NCBI RefSeq assembly: GCF_015354505.1
Contig: NZ_JACAFP010000009.1
Coordinates: forward strand, 1-64,000
DNA: 64,000 bases
From: Microbacterium sp. UFMG61
GTDB lineage: Bacteria; Actinomycetota; Actinomycetes; Actinomycetales; Microbacteriaceae
Reading direction: 5' to 3'
Shown here: positions 1 through 9,100 of the stretch, one piece after another
Position numbering within the stretch: the first letter of the stretch is position 1
Layout of the letters: each line of letters starts with the position of its first letter
Notes under the pieces: model-generated
Database searches by the model: none
What the model was told of the DNA's origin: nothing
What the model saw: the letters and a program-made list of their open reading frames with translations, nothing else
Program-made: the position numbers and the translations under genes

Positions 1-1
1 G

Positions 2-910
2 ACCCCCGGACTTCCGTCGAGGCCCGCCCCCTCCTCTGACGCCGATGACGAAGGTGACGTGCCTGCCGAGGAGCAACCGCCGGCAGAAGAAGAGCCCCCC
101 ACGGAAGAGCAGCCTCCCGCAGAAGAAGAACCCCCCACGGAAGAGCAGCCTCCCGCAGAAGAAGAACCTCCCACGGAAGAGCAGCCTCCCGCAGAAGAAG
201 AACCCCCCACGGAAGAGCAGCCTCCCGCAGAAGAAGAACCCCCCACGGAAGAGCAGCCTCCCGTCGACGCCGTCGTCGTTCCTGAGGGTGCTCCCGCCGT
301 CGTCTCCGCCAGCATCACGTGCACGTGGGAGGACGACAGGATCCTGCCGATCACCCACTACCGGGTGCAGGTTCAGGGCGCACCGGACTGGGGCGTCCAG
401 GCGCTTCTCGGAGGCAGCACCGCGGGAACGACCGGAACCACTCTCGACGCGAGCGGGATCGGCGCGATCGATCTCCGCCCCACACTCGTGCAACTCGTAC
501 TCGATGCCTCCGTGCGGTTCCAATACACGGGCCTTGACGAGAACGGTGCCCCTATCCAGGGCGAACTAGGCCCCGCCATCTCGCTGAGCGCGCTGAACGC
601 GACGTTCGAAGGATGTGACGTGCCGCCCCTCGAGGAGACGGCACCGCCCGTCGAGGAGACTGCGCCCCCGGCTGAAGAGACGGCACCTCCCATCGAGGAG
701 ACGGCACCGCCGGTCGAAGACACCGCGCCCCCGGCTGAGGAAGAAGCAGCGCCTCCGGTCGACGACACCGTGCCGCCGGTGGAGGACCCCGTCCCGCCGG
801 TTGACGAGACCGCACCTCCGGCTGAGGAAGCCGCAGCCCCCGTCGACAAGACCGCACCTCCCGTGGACGACACCGCGATCGACCTCGACGCCACCACCGC
901 CCCGCTCTGA
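2..910 (+). CDS. Pro/Glu-repeat protein, C-terminal part (gene cut by left edge)
   Basis: The reading frame is open from the first bases, so the true start lies outside the window; an internal GTG at 59 is unlikely to be the start. The visible part has three zones: an acidic Pro/Glu/Gln stretch made of 12-residue repeats (EEQPPAEEEPPT), a globular segment of about 110 residues with alternating strand-like sequence that could be a fibronectin-III or Ig-like fold, and a second low-complexity tail of PPVEETA/PPAEETA heptads. There is no C-terminal membrane segment or sorting motif. The composition suits an extended cell-surface or secreted spacer, but the N-terminus that would show a signal peptide is missing. 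No function can be assigned. Confidence 0.7.
   Translation, partial: TPGLPSRPAPSSDADDEGDVPAEEQPPAEEEPPTEEQPPAEEEPPTEEQPPAEEEPPTEEQPPAEEEPPTEEQPPAEEEPPTEEQPPVDAVVVPEGAPAVVSASITCTWEDDRILPITHYRVQVQGAPDWGVQALLGGSTAGTTGTTLDASGIGAIDLRPTLVQLVLDASVRFQYTGLDENGAPIQGELGPAISLSALNATFEGCDVPPLEETAPPVEETAPPAEETAPPIEETAPPVEDTAPPAEEEAAPPVDDTVPPVEDPVPPVDETAPPAEEAAAPVDKTAPPVDDTAIDLDATTAPL
68..262 (+). repeat. 36-bp in-frame tandem repeat
   Basis: Five 36-bp units (68-103, 104-139, 140-175, 176-211, 212-247) plus a 15-bp partial unit encode EEQPPAEEEPPT. Units 2-5 are nearly identical at DNA level (for example only one base differs in unit 3), which indicates recent slippage expansion; unit 1 has diverged more. 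Confidence 0.9.
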
Positions 911-927
911 GGGCTCCGTCCGACGAA

Positions 928-933
928 TAGACT
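928..933 (+). promoter_or_regulatory. -10 box TAGACT of a leaderless gene
   Basis: TAGACT lies exactly 6 nt before the ATG at 940, the spacing expected when transcription starts at the A of the start codon. No Shine-Dalgarno sequence precedes the gene. Confidence 0.6.
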
Positions 934-939
934 GGATCC

Positions 940-1311
940 ATGCACCAGGATTTCGCCTCCGTTCCCGGCGTCGATCGGCCGACCTTCACCGCCCTCGACG
1001 TCGTCCGCTCGATCGTCCTGGTGATCGCCGTCGGCACACTCGCCCTGTGGGGCTTCGCCACCTGGCCCCTGCCCTGGAACGTGATCCTCGGCATCGGCGC
1101 ACCCGTCGTCGTGATCCTCGTGTGGGCGCTCTTCCTGTCGCCGCGCCCGGTGCTGCGTCTGCACCCGTTCCTGCGAGCAGCTGTAGAACTGCTCATCTAC
1201 GTCGGCGTGACGATCGCCTGGTGGCTCATGGATCAGCCCCTCATCGGCATCGCCTTCGCCATCGTGGCAGTCGGCGCCGGCGTCGTGAGCGGACGTCGTC
1301 GCATCGAATGA
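940..1311 (+). CDS. Small four-helix membrane protein, YrdB/DUF2568 family
   Basis: This 123-residue protein has about four hydrophobic segments (roughly 22-43, 47-66, 80-98 and 102-118) separated by short polar loops and ends in an Arg-rich tail. Length and layout match the YrdB/DUF2568 family of small inner-membrane proteins, which has no established function. The start is fixed by the leaderless -10 box just upstream. Its stop codon overlaps the start of the FAD-linked oxidase (ATGA), so the two are probably co-transcribed and translationally coupled. Confidence 0.75.
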   Translation: MHQDFASVPGVDRPTFTALDVVRSIVLVIAVGTLALWGFATWPLPWNVILGIGAPVVVILVWALFLSPRPVLRLHPFLRAAVELLIYVGVTIAWWLMDQPLIGIAFAIVAVGAGVVSGRRRIE

Positions 1312-2672
1312 ATACCCTCGATCTGCTGAGATCAGAGCTCGGGGTCCTCGTCGACACCGATCCCTCGGCACTCGAGAGCGCGCGCGCCGATCGGTCCGGT
1401 CATGCGGCGCTCGGAACCCCGCTAGCGATCGTTCACGCCGAATCCGTCGCCGACGTGCAGGCCGTGATGCGCATCGCGACCGACACCCGCACGCCTGTCG
1501 TGGTTCGTGGAGCAGGAACGGGCCTCGCAGGTGCAGCGAACAGCGGATCCGGCGAGATCGTCCTCTCCATGCTCCGCATGACCGCGGTACACGAGATCCG
1601 CGCCGATGATCTGCTCGCGGTCGTCGAGCCCGGCATCATCAACGCCGACCTCAACGCGATCCTCGCCGAGCACGGCCTGTGGTGGGCACCCGATCCCGCG
1701 AGCCGAGCGATCTCGACCGTGGGCGGCAACATCGCCACGGGTGCCGGCGGGCTCCTCTGCGCCAAGTACGGGGTTGTTCGAGATGCGGTGCTCGGCCTCG
1801 ACCTCGTGCTCTCGGACGGACGCCTGCTCCACCTCGGACACCGCAGCGTCAAAGGCGTCACCGGCCTCGACCTCACGTCGCTGGTGATCGGCTCCGAGGG
1901 CACGTTGGGCGTCGTCGTCTCGGCGACCCTCAAGCTGCGCCGAGTGGTCGAGGGAACCACATGCACGGTCACCGCGACATTCCCCGACGTGCGATCAGCG
2001 GCGGCAGCGTCGTCCGCCGTCACCGCCTCGGGCACGCAGCCCGCCATCATGGAGCTCATGGATGCCGCGAGCCTGGCCGCCGTCTCCGCGCTCCTCGCTC
2101 TCCCGGCGCCCTCTGCAGGCAGCGCACAGTTGACGATCCAGACGGACGGCCCTGCTGCTGTCACGGAGGCGGCGTCCATCGCCGACGTCCTGAGCGCCCA
2201 CGGAGGCGCGACCCAGGTCTCGCACGACCGCGAGGAGGGTGAGCGGTTGCTCGCGATCCGCCGCTCGATGCATCCGGCCATGGCGGCGCTGGGCACCACT
2301 CTCATCGAAGACGTCTCGGTGCCCCGCAGTGCGATGCCGGCGATGTTCGACGAGATCGCCCGGATCGAGAAGAAGTTCTCTCTCACGATCCCGACGGTGG
2401 CGCATGCGGGCGACGGGAATCTGCATCCGAACTTCATCTTCGACGGACCGGAGGCACCCGCCGTCGTCTGGCAGGCGGCTGACGAGCTCTTCCGGGCGGC
2501 GATCGCTCTCGGCGGCACGCTCACGGGTGAGCACGGGATCGGCACGCTCAAGAGTCGCTGGCTGGCTGACGAGATCGGTGAAGACCAATGGGAGCTGCAG
2601 CGGCAGATCGCGCGAGTGTTCGACCCTCTCGGCATCCTCAACCCCGGAAAGGTCTTCGCCTCCGATGCCTGA
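1308..2672 (+). CDS. FAD-linked oxidase of the GlcD / D-lactate dehydrogenase family
   Basis: The 454-residue protein has the layout of the FAD-binding PCMH (VAO) superfamily: an N-terminal FAD domain with the VVVRGAGTGLAGAAN phosphate loop near residue 65 and STVGGNIATGAGG near 140, then the FAD-oxidase C-terminal domain with HAGDGNLHPNF (about 365) and GEHGIGTLK (about 405). These are hallmarks of glycolate oxidase GlcD and D-lactate or D-2-hydroxyacid dehydrogenases. The expected reaction is oxidation of a 2-hydroxy acid to the 2-keto acid with electrons passed to FAD; which substrate cannot be told from sequence. It starts with ATGA overlap on the upstream membrane-protein gene and overlaps the Nudix gene by 8 bp, forming a three-gene operon. 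Confidence 0.85.
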   Translation: MNTLDLLRSELGVLVDTDPSALESARADRSGHAALGTPLAIVHAESVADVQAVMRIATDTRTPVVVRGAGTGLAGAANSGSGEIVLSMLRMTAVHEIRADDLLAVVEPGIINADLNAILAEHGLWWAPDPASRAISTVGGNIATGAGGLLCAKYGVVRDAVLGLDLVLSDGRLLHLGHRSVKGVTGLDLTSLVIGSEGTLGVVVSATLKLRRVVEGTTCTVTATFPDVRSAAAASSAVTASGTQPAIMELMDAASLAAVSALLALPAPSAGSAQLTIQTDGPAAVTEAASIADVLSAHGGATQVSHDREEGERLLAIRRSMHPAMAALGTTLIEDVSVPRSAMPAMFDEIARIEKKFSLTIPTVAHAGDGNLHPNFIFDGPEAPAVVWQAADELFRAAIALGGTLTGEHGIGTLKSRWLADEIGEDQWELQRQIARVFDPLGILNPGKVFASDA

Positions 2673-3072
2673 CATCAACGTGAGTGCGGCGGTCATCCTC
2701 GACGCGGATCGGCGGGTGCTCGTGGTCCGCAAGCAGGGCACGACGCGATTCATGCAACCCGGCGGCAAGCCGGAGCCCGGCGAGACGCCGGCCGAGACGC
2801 TCATCCGTGAGCTGCATGAGGAGCTCGGTCTCGAGCTCGCGCCGGCCGACCTCGAGCCGCTCGGCGTCTTCGTGTCGGCCGCGGCGAACGAACCGGATCA
2901 CCGGGTCGTCGCCGACGCTTTCGTCGTCACGATCGGTGCAGCCGAGCCCGTGGCCCAGGCCGAACTCGCCGAGCTGCGCTGGATCACACCGACGGATGCC
3001 GAGACGCTGCCGCTCGCACCCCTCAGCGTGGAGCATCTCCTGCCACTGGCATGGCCGACGGTCACCGCCTGA
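2665..3072 (+). CDS. Nudix hydrolase
   Basis: This 135-residue protein contains a full Nudix box, G-x5-E-x7-REL-x2-EEL-G-L, at about residues 34-56, preceded by the typical MQPGGKPEPGE strand-loop. Nudix enzymes hydrolyse nucleoside diphosphates linked to another moiety, using Mg2+ held by the box glutamates; the short single-domain form with little else gives no substrate clue (MutT-like 8-oxo-dGTPase or a housecleaning NUDIX are both possible). The ATG at 2665 lies inside the 3' end of the oxidase gene (8-bp overlap), implying coupled expression. It converges on nagB with 11 bp between stops. Confidence 0.85.
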   Translation: MPDINVSAAVILDADRRVLVVRKQGTTRFMQPGGKPEPGETPAETLIRELHEELGLELAPADLEPLGVFVSAAANEPDHRVVADAFVVTIGAAEPVAQAELAELRWITPTDAETLPLAPLSVEHLLPLAWPTVTA

Positions 3073-3083
3073 TCAGAGCCGGC

Positions 3084-3863
3084 TCAGATCCCCTGCCAGG
3101 CGGGCTTGTTGGCGAACGTGTACCGGTAGTAGTCGGCGAGCTTCAGTCGCGACGCCGCGGCCTCGTCGACCACCACGGTCGCGTGCGGGTGGAGCTGGAT
3201 CGCAGACCCGGGGAGGATGGCCGAGAGCGGCCCCTCGACGGCATCCGCGACGGCCTGGGCCTTGCCCTCTCCGAAAGCGAGCAGAACCAGGTGACGCGCG
3301 CGCAGGATCGTGCCGAGGCCCTGAGTGATGCAGTGCCGCGGCACGTCGTCGATCGAGTCGAAGAAGCGTGCGTTGTCTTCACGGGTCTGCTCGGTGAGCG
3401 TCTTCACCCGAGTGCGGGAGGCGAACGAGGAGCCGGGCTCGTTGAACCCGATGTGGCCGTCGGTCCCGATGCCGAGGATCTGCAGGTCGACACCGCCTGC
3501 CGCGTCGATCGCGGCCTCGTAGTCGTCACCGGCGTGCTGGATCGTGGCCGCCGCGCCGTTCGGCACGTGGATGCGTTGCGGGTCGAGCCCGAGCGGCTCC
3601 ACGACATCGCGGGTGATGACCGAGCGATAGCTCTCGGCATGCGCCGGGTCGAGCCCCACGTACTCGTCGAGGGCAAAGCCGCGAACCTGCGACACGTCAC
3701 GGCCCGCGAGTCGCGGACGCAGCGCCTGGTAGACCGGGAGCGGCGTGGAGCCCGTAGCCAGGCCGAGCACCGCGTCGGCACGACGCTCTATGAGGGCGAC
3801 GATCTCGGCGGCGACCAACTCGCCCGCTGCGGCGGCGTTCTCGACGATGACGACTTCAGCCAT
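3084..3863 (-). CDS. nagB: Glucosamine-6-phosphate deaminase
   Basis: NagB converts glucosamine-6-phosphate to fructose-6-phosphate and ammonia, the last step of N-acetylglucosamine catabolism. At 259 residues it matches the family (E. coli 266). Visible motifs are the phosphate-binding LATGSTP (35-41), LDEY with the catalytic Asp66, and GIGTDGHIGFNEPGSS with Asp135 and His137, equivalent to E. coli D72, D141 and H143. It is the last gene of a leftward group and overlaps the ROK kinase by 8 bp. No nagA homologue is recognisable next to it, which is unusual because nagA and nagB are normally neighbours. Confidence 0.93.
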   Translation of the reverse strand: MAEVVIVENAAAAGELVAAEIVALIERRADAVLGLATGSTPLPVYQALRPRLAGRDVSQVRGFALDEYVGLDPAHAESYRSVITRDVVEPLGLDPQRIHVPNGAAATIQHAGDDYEAAIDAAGGVDLQILGIGTDGHIGFNEPGSSFASRTRVKTLTEQTREDNARFFDSIDDVPRHCITQGLGTILRARHLVLLAFGEGKAQAVADAVEGPLSAILPGSAIQLHPHATVVVDEAAASRLKLADYYRYTFANKPAWQGI

Positions 3864-4821
3864 GGGACACTGTCTCCTTCGAAGGGGTGGTGGCGCCGAC
3901 CATCGCGGCGCCGAAGGCGGCCGCAGGAGAGCCGACGGGGAGCATCTCGATGCGCTCGTCGAGATGCAGCGAGCGCATGAAGGGCGAGGCCGCCGCTCCC
4001 GCGCTCAAGGACGCGCGGATGCCGTCCGAGAGCCGATCGCCGAGCGCGGTAAGACCGCCACCGATGATCACGCGTTCGACGTCTGCCGAGAGGACGAGCG
4101 CCCGCACGGCGGAAGCACCCCCGTGGAAGAGGTCGGCGCGCAGTCCGGATGCTCGCTCATCGCCGGACTCAGCGGCGTCGAGGATCTCGCGTACCGGCAG
4201 CGGTCCCGGCCGGTTCCACGCGCGAGCGAGCGCGCCCCCTCCGCAGAAGGTCTCGATGCACCCACGCTGGCCGCATCCGCACAGGCGACCGTTCGGGTCG
4301 ACGGACAGGTGGCCCACTTCGCCCGCGGTGCCGCGGGCCCCGCGCCAGATCTCACCGTCGATGACGATGCCGGCGGCGACGCCGGTACCGAGGTTCAGGT
4401 ACGCCATCGACCCGCTCACGCCTCGCAGCACGGCGGCGCCGAGCGCTGCGGCCTTGACGTCGTTCTCGACGCGCACAGGCACCATGAGCAGCGCGGCGAC
4501 CCGGTCGGCGAGGTCGAGCGACTCGACGCCGAGGTTCACCGCGTGCAGCACGCGCCCGGTGCCGGAGTCGACGACCCCGGGGATGCCGACACCGACCGAT
4601 CCGACCTCGGAGGACGCGAATCCGCCCTCCGCCGCGAGCTCCCGCACGACTTCGACGATGCCCGAGACGACGGCGTCATCGCCCCAGCCTGTGGGACGAC
4701 GACGACGCACGATGATCTCGCCATCGGGTGTCGCCGCGACGGCATCGATCTTGGTGCCGCCGACGTCGAGGCCCACGCGAACCGGCCGACCCGTGAGGTC
4801 GGCGAGGGTGTCGCGGGTCAT
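3856..4821 (-). CDS. ROK-family sugar kinase (probable amino-sugar kinase)
   Basis: The 321-residue protein opens its ATP site with VGLDVGGTKIDA and carries the ROK zinc motif (H...CGCGQRGCIET) in mid-sequence and an END motif containing the catalytic Asp. ROK kinases phosphorylate glucose, N-acetylglucosamine, N-acetylmannosamine or fructose. Because it overlaps nagB (8 bp) and follows a ROK regulator, N-acetylglucosamine or glucosamine is the most likely substrate, producing the 6-phosphate that feeds NagB; this is inference from context. It lacks an N-terminal helix-turn-helix, so it is an enzyme and not a regulator. Confidence 0.85.
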   Translation of the reverse strand: MTRDTLADLTGRPVRVGLDVGGTKIDAVAATPDGEIIVRRRRPTGWGDDAVVSGIVEVVRELAAEGGFASSEVGSVGVGIPGVVDSGTGRVLHAVNLGVESLDLADRVAALLMVPVRVENDVKAAALGAAVLRGVSGSMAYLNLGTGVAAGIVIDGEIWRGARGTAGEVGHLSVDPNGRLCGCGQRGCIETFCGGGALARAWNRPGPLPVREILDAAESGDERASGLRADLFHGGASAVRALVLSADVERVIIGGGLTALGDRLSDGIRASLSAGAAASPFMRSLHLDERIEMLPVGSPAAAFGAAMVGATTPSKETVSHG

Positions 4822-4861
4822 CGGACGGCGCCCTGCGAGACGTTGCGGACGTGCACCCGGG

Positions 4862-6049
4862 TCATGAGACGCCCAGCTGTCCGGAGAGCACCATGACAGC
4901 GGTCCCTCGCAGCACGATGTCGCTCTGCGAGGTGCGACGGATGAGCGCGTCTTCGAACACGCCCTCGAGGGTGCGGGCGTGCAGGGTGTCGACGGCCGCG
5001 TCGATCAGCACGCCGTCGAGAAGATCGGCAGGCCCCGACAGCACGACCTCCGACAGGTCGAGTGCGGCGACGATCGGGGCGATGGCGATACCCATCCGCG
5101 TGCCGGCGTCGCGCAGGATCTCCTCGCGCGATTCGGGCGTCGCCTCGATGGCCGGACGCAGCCGGGTCTCGCTGAGCCATGCCTCGAGACAGCCGTCCTT
5201 GCCGCACGCGCACCGGGGGCCCCCGTCGGTGCCGACGACGACGTGGCCGATCTCGCCCGCCGCGAACCGACTGCCGACGAGCGGCTGACTGCCGGTGATG
5301 AGCCCCGCACCGACACCGCGCCCGATGCGGATGAGCATGAAGTCGGCCTTGGCCTCGCCGAAGGTGTACTCGGCGAGCACTGCCGCGTTGGCGTCGTTGC
5401 GCACCAGGACGGGGAGATCGAGATCGACTCCGAGCTTCGCCTCCAGCGGCAGGTTGCTCCAGCCGAGGTTCGGCGAGCTCAGGACGAAGCCGTCGGGACG
5501 CACCACACCGGGTGTGCCGATGCCGACACCGAGGATCGGCTGCGTCGCGGTCGACACGAGTTCCCGCGCCAGGGCGAGCGTCGCCGCGTAGGCCGCATCG
5601 CCGTCGGCGCTGTCGGGCCGCGGCACCTCACGTCGTTCGATCACGTCGCCGTCGAGACTGAGAAGTGCGCCCACGAAGGCGTGCGGGCCCGACAGGTCGA
5701 TGCCGATGATCTGGTGCCCGATGCGGTCGATGTCGATGAGGATCGGCGGTTTGCCGGGCCCCACGGTCTCGCGCACCCCCATCTCGACGACGATGCCGTC
5801 GGCGATGAACTCGGCGACGAGATCCGAGATCGTCACCCGGGTCAGTCCCGTCTCCCGAGACAGATCCGCACGGCTCATGGCTCCGGAGTGGTACAGCGTC
5901 TGCAGGACGAGCGCCCGATTGTGACCGCGCGCGTGCTCCGGGAGCACCTTGGAGCGCGAGCGCAGGTGACGACCGGGGCCGAAGGCGTGGGCACTCGTAC
6001 CGGCGTACTCCGGCGTCATCATTGGGCGCTGTTCATCCGATACGGACAT
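4862..6049 (-). CDS. ROK-family transcriptional regulator (NagC/XylR type)
   Basis: This 395-residue protein has an N-terminal winged helix-turn-helix (about residues 40-85: RALVLQTLYHSGAMSRADLSRETGLTRVTISDLV) fused to a ROK sugar-binding domain with GIDLSG near 110 and the zinc site CACGKDGCLEAW near 285. Such proteins repress sugar genes and are released by a sugar or sugar phosphate. It sits between the deacylase/hexosaminidase fusion and the ROK kinase, so it probably controls this amino-sugar island. A 25-bp palindrome begins 2 bp upstream of its start codon, suggesting autoregulation and a leaderless or nearly leaderless mRNA. The ATG pair at codons 10-11 is a weaker alternative start without a ribosome-binding site. 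Confidence 0.85.
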   Translation of the reverse strand: MSVSDEQRPMMTPEYAGTSAHAFGPGRHLRSRSKVLPEHARGHNRALVLQTLYHSGAMSRADLSRETGLTRVTISDLVAEFIADGIVVEMGVRETVGPGKPPILIDIDRIGHQIIGIDLSGPHAFVGALLSLDGDVIERREVPRPDSADGDAAYAATLALARELVSTATQPILGVGIGTPGVVRPDGFVLSSPNLGWSNLPLEAKLGVDLDLPVLVRNDANAAVLAEYTFGEAKADFMLIRIGRGVGAGLITGSQPLVGSRFAAGEIGHVVVGTDGGPRCACGKDGCLEAWLSETRLRPAIEATPESREEILRDAGTRMGIAIAPIVAALDLSEVVLSGPADLLDGVLIDAAVDTLHARTLEGVFEDALIRRTSQSDIVLRGTAVMVLSGQLGVS

Positions 6050-6050
6050 G

Positions 6051-6075
6051 TTTGTTAGTAGACCTTACGAACAAA
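6051..6075. promoter_or_regulatory. Palindromic operator, probable ROK-regulator site
   Basis: TTTGTTAGTA (6051-6060), 5-bp spacer, TACGAACAAA (6066-6075): arms match at 9 of 10 positions. It overlaps the likely promoter of the ROK regulator (minus strand: TTGCAC, complement of 6080-6085, and TACTAA, complement of 6055-6060, spacing 19), a position suited to repression. Confidence 0.5.
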
Positions 6076-6128
6076 AATTGTGCAACCCCTGCCCGGCGCC
6101 GCGCCGGGAGGGTTACCGAAACGTTACA

Positions 6129-9100
6129 TCAGTGAGAGATGATACCTGGTACCGACGCGGACCGATCGATGAGACGAGCCACGAGACCCTCGACGATCTC
6201 TTCCCGCGCGGCGCGGGTGAGAGGCTTCCCCGGCACTCCTGGACGCCGCTGATCGGGCAACGGCCCGCTCAGGGGACGATACCGCACACCCGCCGCGGCG
6301 AGCCGCTGCAGGTGCACCCGCATCCGTCGCGCGAAGGCCTCGAACTCGCGAGGCGCTCCCCCGTCCCACAGCCGTTCCGCGATCGCCGCAAGCCGTGGGA
6401 ACAGGGCGAAGTCGACCCGGTCCCTGGTGGGGAGGTGCTCCGTCCAGACGTTCGCCTGCCCACCCTGAGCCCGCTCATCGATCTCCAGTCGATATGCGGT
6501 CTCCAGTGACAGCGGAGGCCCCACCCTGATCGGCTCCTCGGCCGATTCCGACTGCGGGTAGTCGAGGTAGACCTCGAGGTCGGGGCACGCGATGACCGGT
6601 ATCCCCCTGTCCAACGCCTCCCTCATCGCGACGGGACCACGCCATGCCAGGATGCTCACGCCCTCGGGAACCTCGCCCTCCAGCACCTCGTCCCACGCCA
6701 GCGCGGAGCGCCCACGCGAGCGCACGTGCTCGACGAATCGGGCGGTAAACCACGGCTGCACGTCATGAGGCGTGGCGAGTCCGAGCTCGCGCATCCGCTG
6801 CTGTGCCGCCTCGCTCCGCGCCCATTCGGTCACAGGCACCTCGTCGCCCCCTATGCCGATCCAGGGCGAGTCGAAGAGCACGCACAGCGCGTCGATCGCC
6901 GCCCTGCCGAAGTCGAGGGCTCCGTCGGTCGGCGCGAGCGTGCGGGGGTTCACCCCGAATCGTTCCCACGGCGCCGTGATCGGCTCACCGGCGTCGGTGT
7001 TCCCGAGCTCCGGGTAGGCGGCGAGCGCCGCCTGGATGTGTCCCGGCAGCTCGACCTCGGGGACCAGCGTGACGAACCGCTCCGCACCGTAGGCGACGAG
7101 ATCGCGGATCTCGGCATCGGTGTAATACCCCTCGTGGACACCGGACTCGACGGTCGCCTGGGGGCCGTGGCCGCGCTGCGTCGCTTCGCGACGTGCCGCG
7201 ACCTCGGTGAGACGTGGATACCCAGGCACGGCGAAGCGCCAGCCCTGGTCATCGGTCAGATGCAGGTGCAGCACGCTGAGGTGATGGTCGGCGAGCAGAT
7301 CGATCAATCGACGCACGTCGTCGGCAGGACGGAAATGCCTCGCGACATCGAGCATCACGCCACGCCATGCGAACGCCGGGGCCCCCTGCCAGATCCCCGA
7401 GGGAATGCGACGGTGGGACTCGTCGGGCGCTCGGAACTGGCGGAGCACCGTCGCCGCGCGGAACACCCCCACGGGCGTCGCTCCGACGACGTCGACGCCG
7501 TGCGGCGTCACGGTGATCCGGAAGGCCTCCTCGGTCACGCGGTCGCGGGCGAACGACTCGTGCCCGACCGCGGGATCGATGCGGAGCCGGATCGGAGGGG
7601 TCGCCGCATCCGCCTCTGGTTTCCCACGAAGCCTCGACGCCGCTGCCTCGAGCTCGGCGGTCGCCAGGATCGGGGTGCGCTCCGTCCACTCGAACGCCTC
7701 GGCCGCGGGGTCGATCGTCGATTCGATGAAGGGCACCGTGGACCGGTGCGGTGCCGGCGGCATCCGCAGCGCTCGGCCGGGAGTGGCACCCGTGACCGCG
7801 CCCTCGGCCACGACGGGCACCCCTCCGACGAGCACGTCCACGATGCCGACCGGCGGCTCGTGGGGGCTCTCGAAGGTGGCGCCCGCCTCGACGGTCGAGG
7901 GGTCGAACAGCACCAGGTCGGCCGTCGCACCGGCACGGATCACGCCGCGCGGCGCATCCCCCCTGTCCAGCCCGAGTCGATGGGCGGGGGTTCCCGACAG
8001 ATGCCGCACGGCCTCTTCGAGGGTGAGGATGCCGAGCTCGCGCGCATACGTGCCGAGGTAACGCGGGAAGGTGCCACGCCCACGCGGATGCGGTCGGGTT
8101 CCGATCAGGATCCCGTCGCTGCCACCGCAGTGGCGTGGGTGGCGCATGATGGCGCGCACATTCTGCTCGTCTCCGATGTGCATCAGGATGCTCGTGGCAC
8201 CCGCATCGGCGACGATCGTGTCGAGCACGACGTCCACCGCGCGACGCCGCGAAGAGGTCGCGATCTCGGCGACGGTGCGCCCCACGAGGCCCGTGAGAGC
8301 AGCATTCCCGGTGCCCGCGATCTGGATCGTGTCCCAGTCTGCGGGTTCGCCGTGGAAGCCGTCGCACCCGATGACCTCGAGTTCGATGCGCACCTGCTCG
8401 CGCTGCGCGTCGTCGAGCGCGACGATCGTGCCGATGAGGTCGCCGCTCTCCGAGAGGCGGCTGGGCAGCAGCGCAGCGAGGGTCGTCGCGCCGGGCAGGT
8501 AGGGATAGGTGTCGAGAGTGACATCGACACCGTCCGCGAGCGCCTCGTCGATCAGGGCGAGCAACTCATCCGCCCGTCCGCGGTTGGGCGCGAAGTTCAT
8601 GGTCGCGTGCGTGAGATGCACCGGGCAGCCGGTGCGCCGGCCGATGTCCAGCGCCTCACGGTACGCGTCGAGCGCGGCTCCGCCATAGCTGCGCGTATGC
8701 GGCGCCCAGTATCCCCCTCGCTCGGCCACGACCCGGCAGAGGGCCTCGAGCTCGGCGACGTCGGCGTACATCCCGGGGGTGTACGTGAGACCGCTCGACA
8801 TCCCGAACGCGCCGGCATCGAGAGACGTCGCGAGGAGCGCCGACATCGCGGCGATCTCGTCGATCGTCGCCGAGCGGTTCTCGTGCCCGATCACGATCAT
8901 CCGCAGGTTGCCCTGCGGCACCAGGATCGCCGTGTTGGCGGCGGTGGCCTCGTCGATCGCCGACAGAAGGTCGTCCATCGTGCGCCAGGGAGCGTCAGCC
9001 GGCATCCCGTTCCATCCCGCGATCTGCGCCGGGATCACGGATGCCGCGGCCTCATCGAGCGGTGCGTAGCCCAGGCCGTCCTGACCGAGCACCTCCGTGG

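Noticed and set aside
68..262. CRISPR-like tandem array
   Set aside because: The 36-bp units are directly adjacent without spacers and encode an in-frame Pro/Glu repeat.
45..569. KKNPPRKSSLPQ repeat protein in another frame
   Set aside because: It is the +1 reading of the PAEEEPPTEEQP repeat; the other frame is longer, has no stop back to the window edge and has a folded segment.
6092..6108. CCCGGCGC/GCGCCGGG hairpin as terminator of the deacylase-hexosaminidase gene
   Set aside because: Short arms, effective stem of 7 bp with 3-nt loop and no T-run; too weak in such GC-rich DNA, and the ROK regulator promoter lies right beside it.
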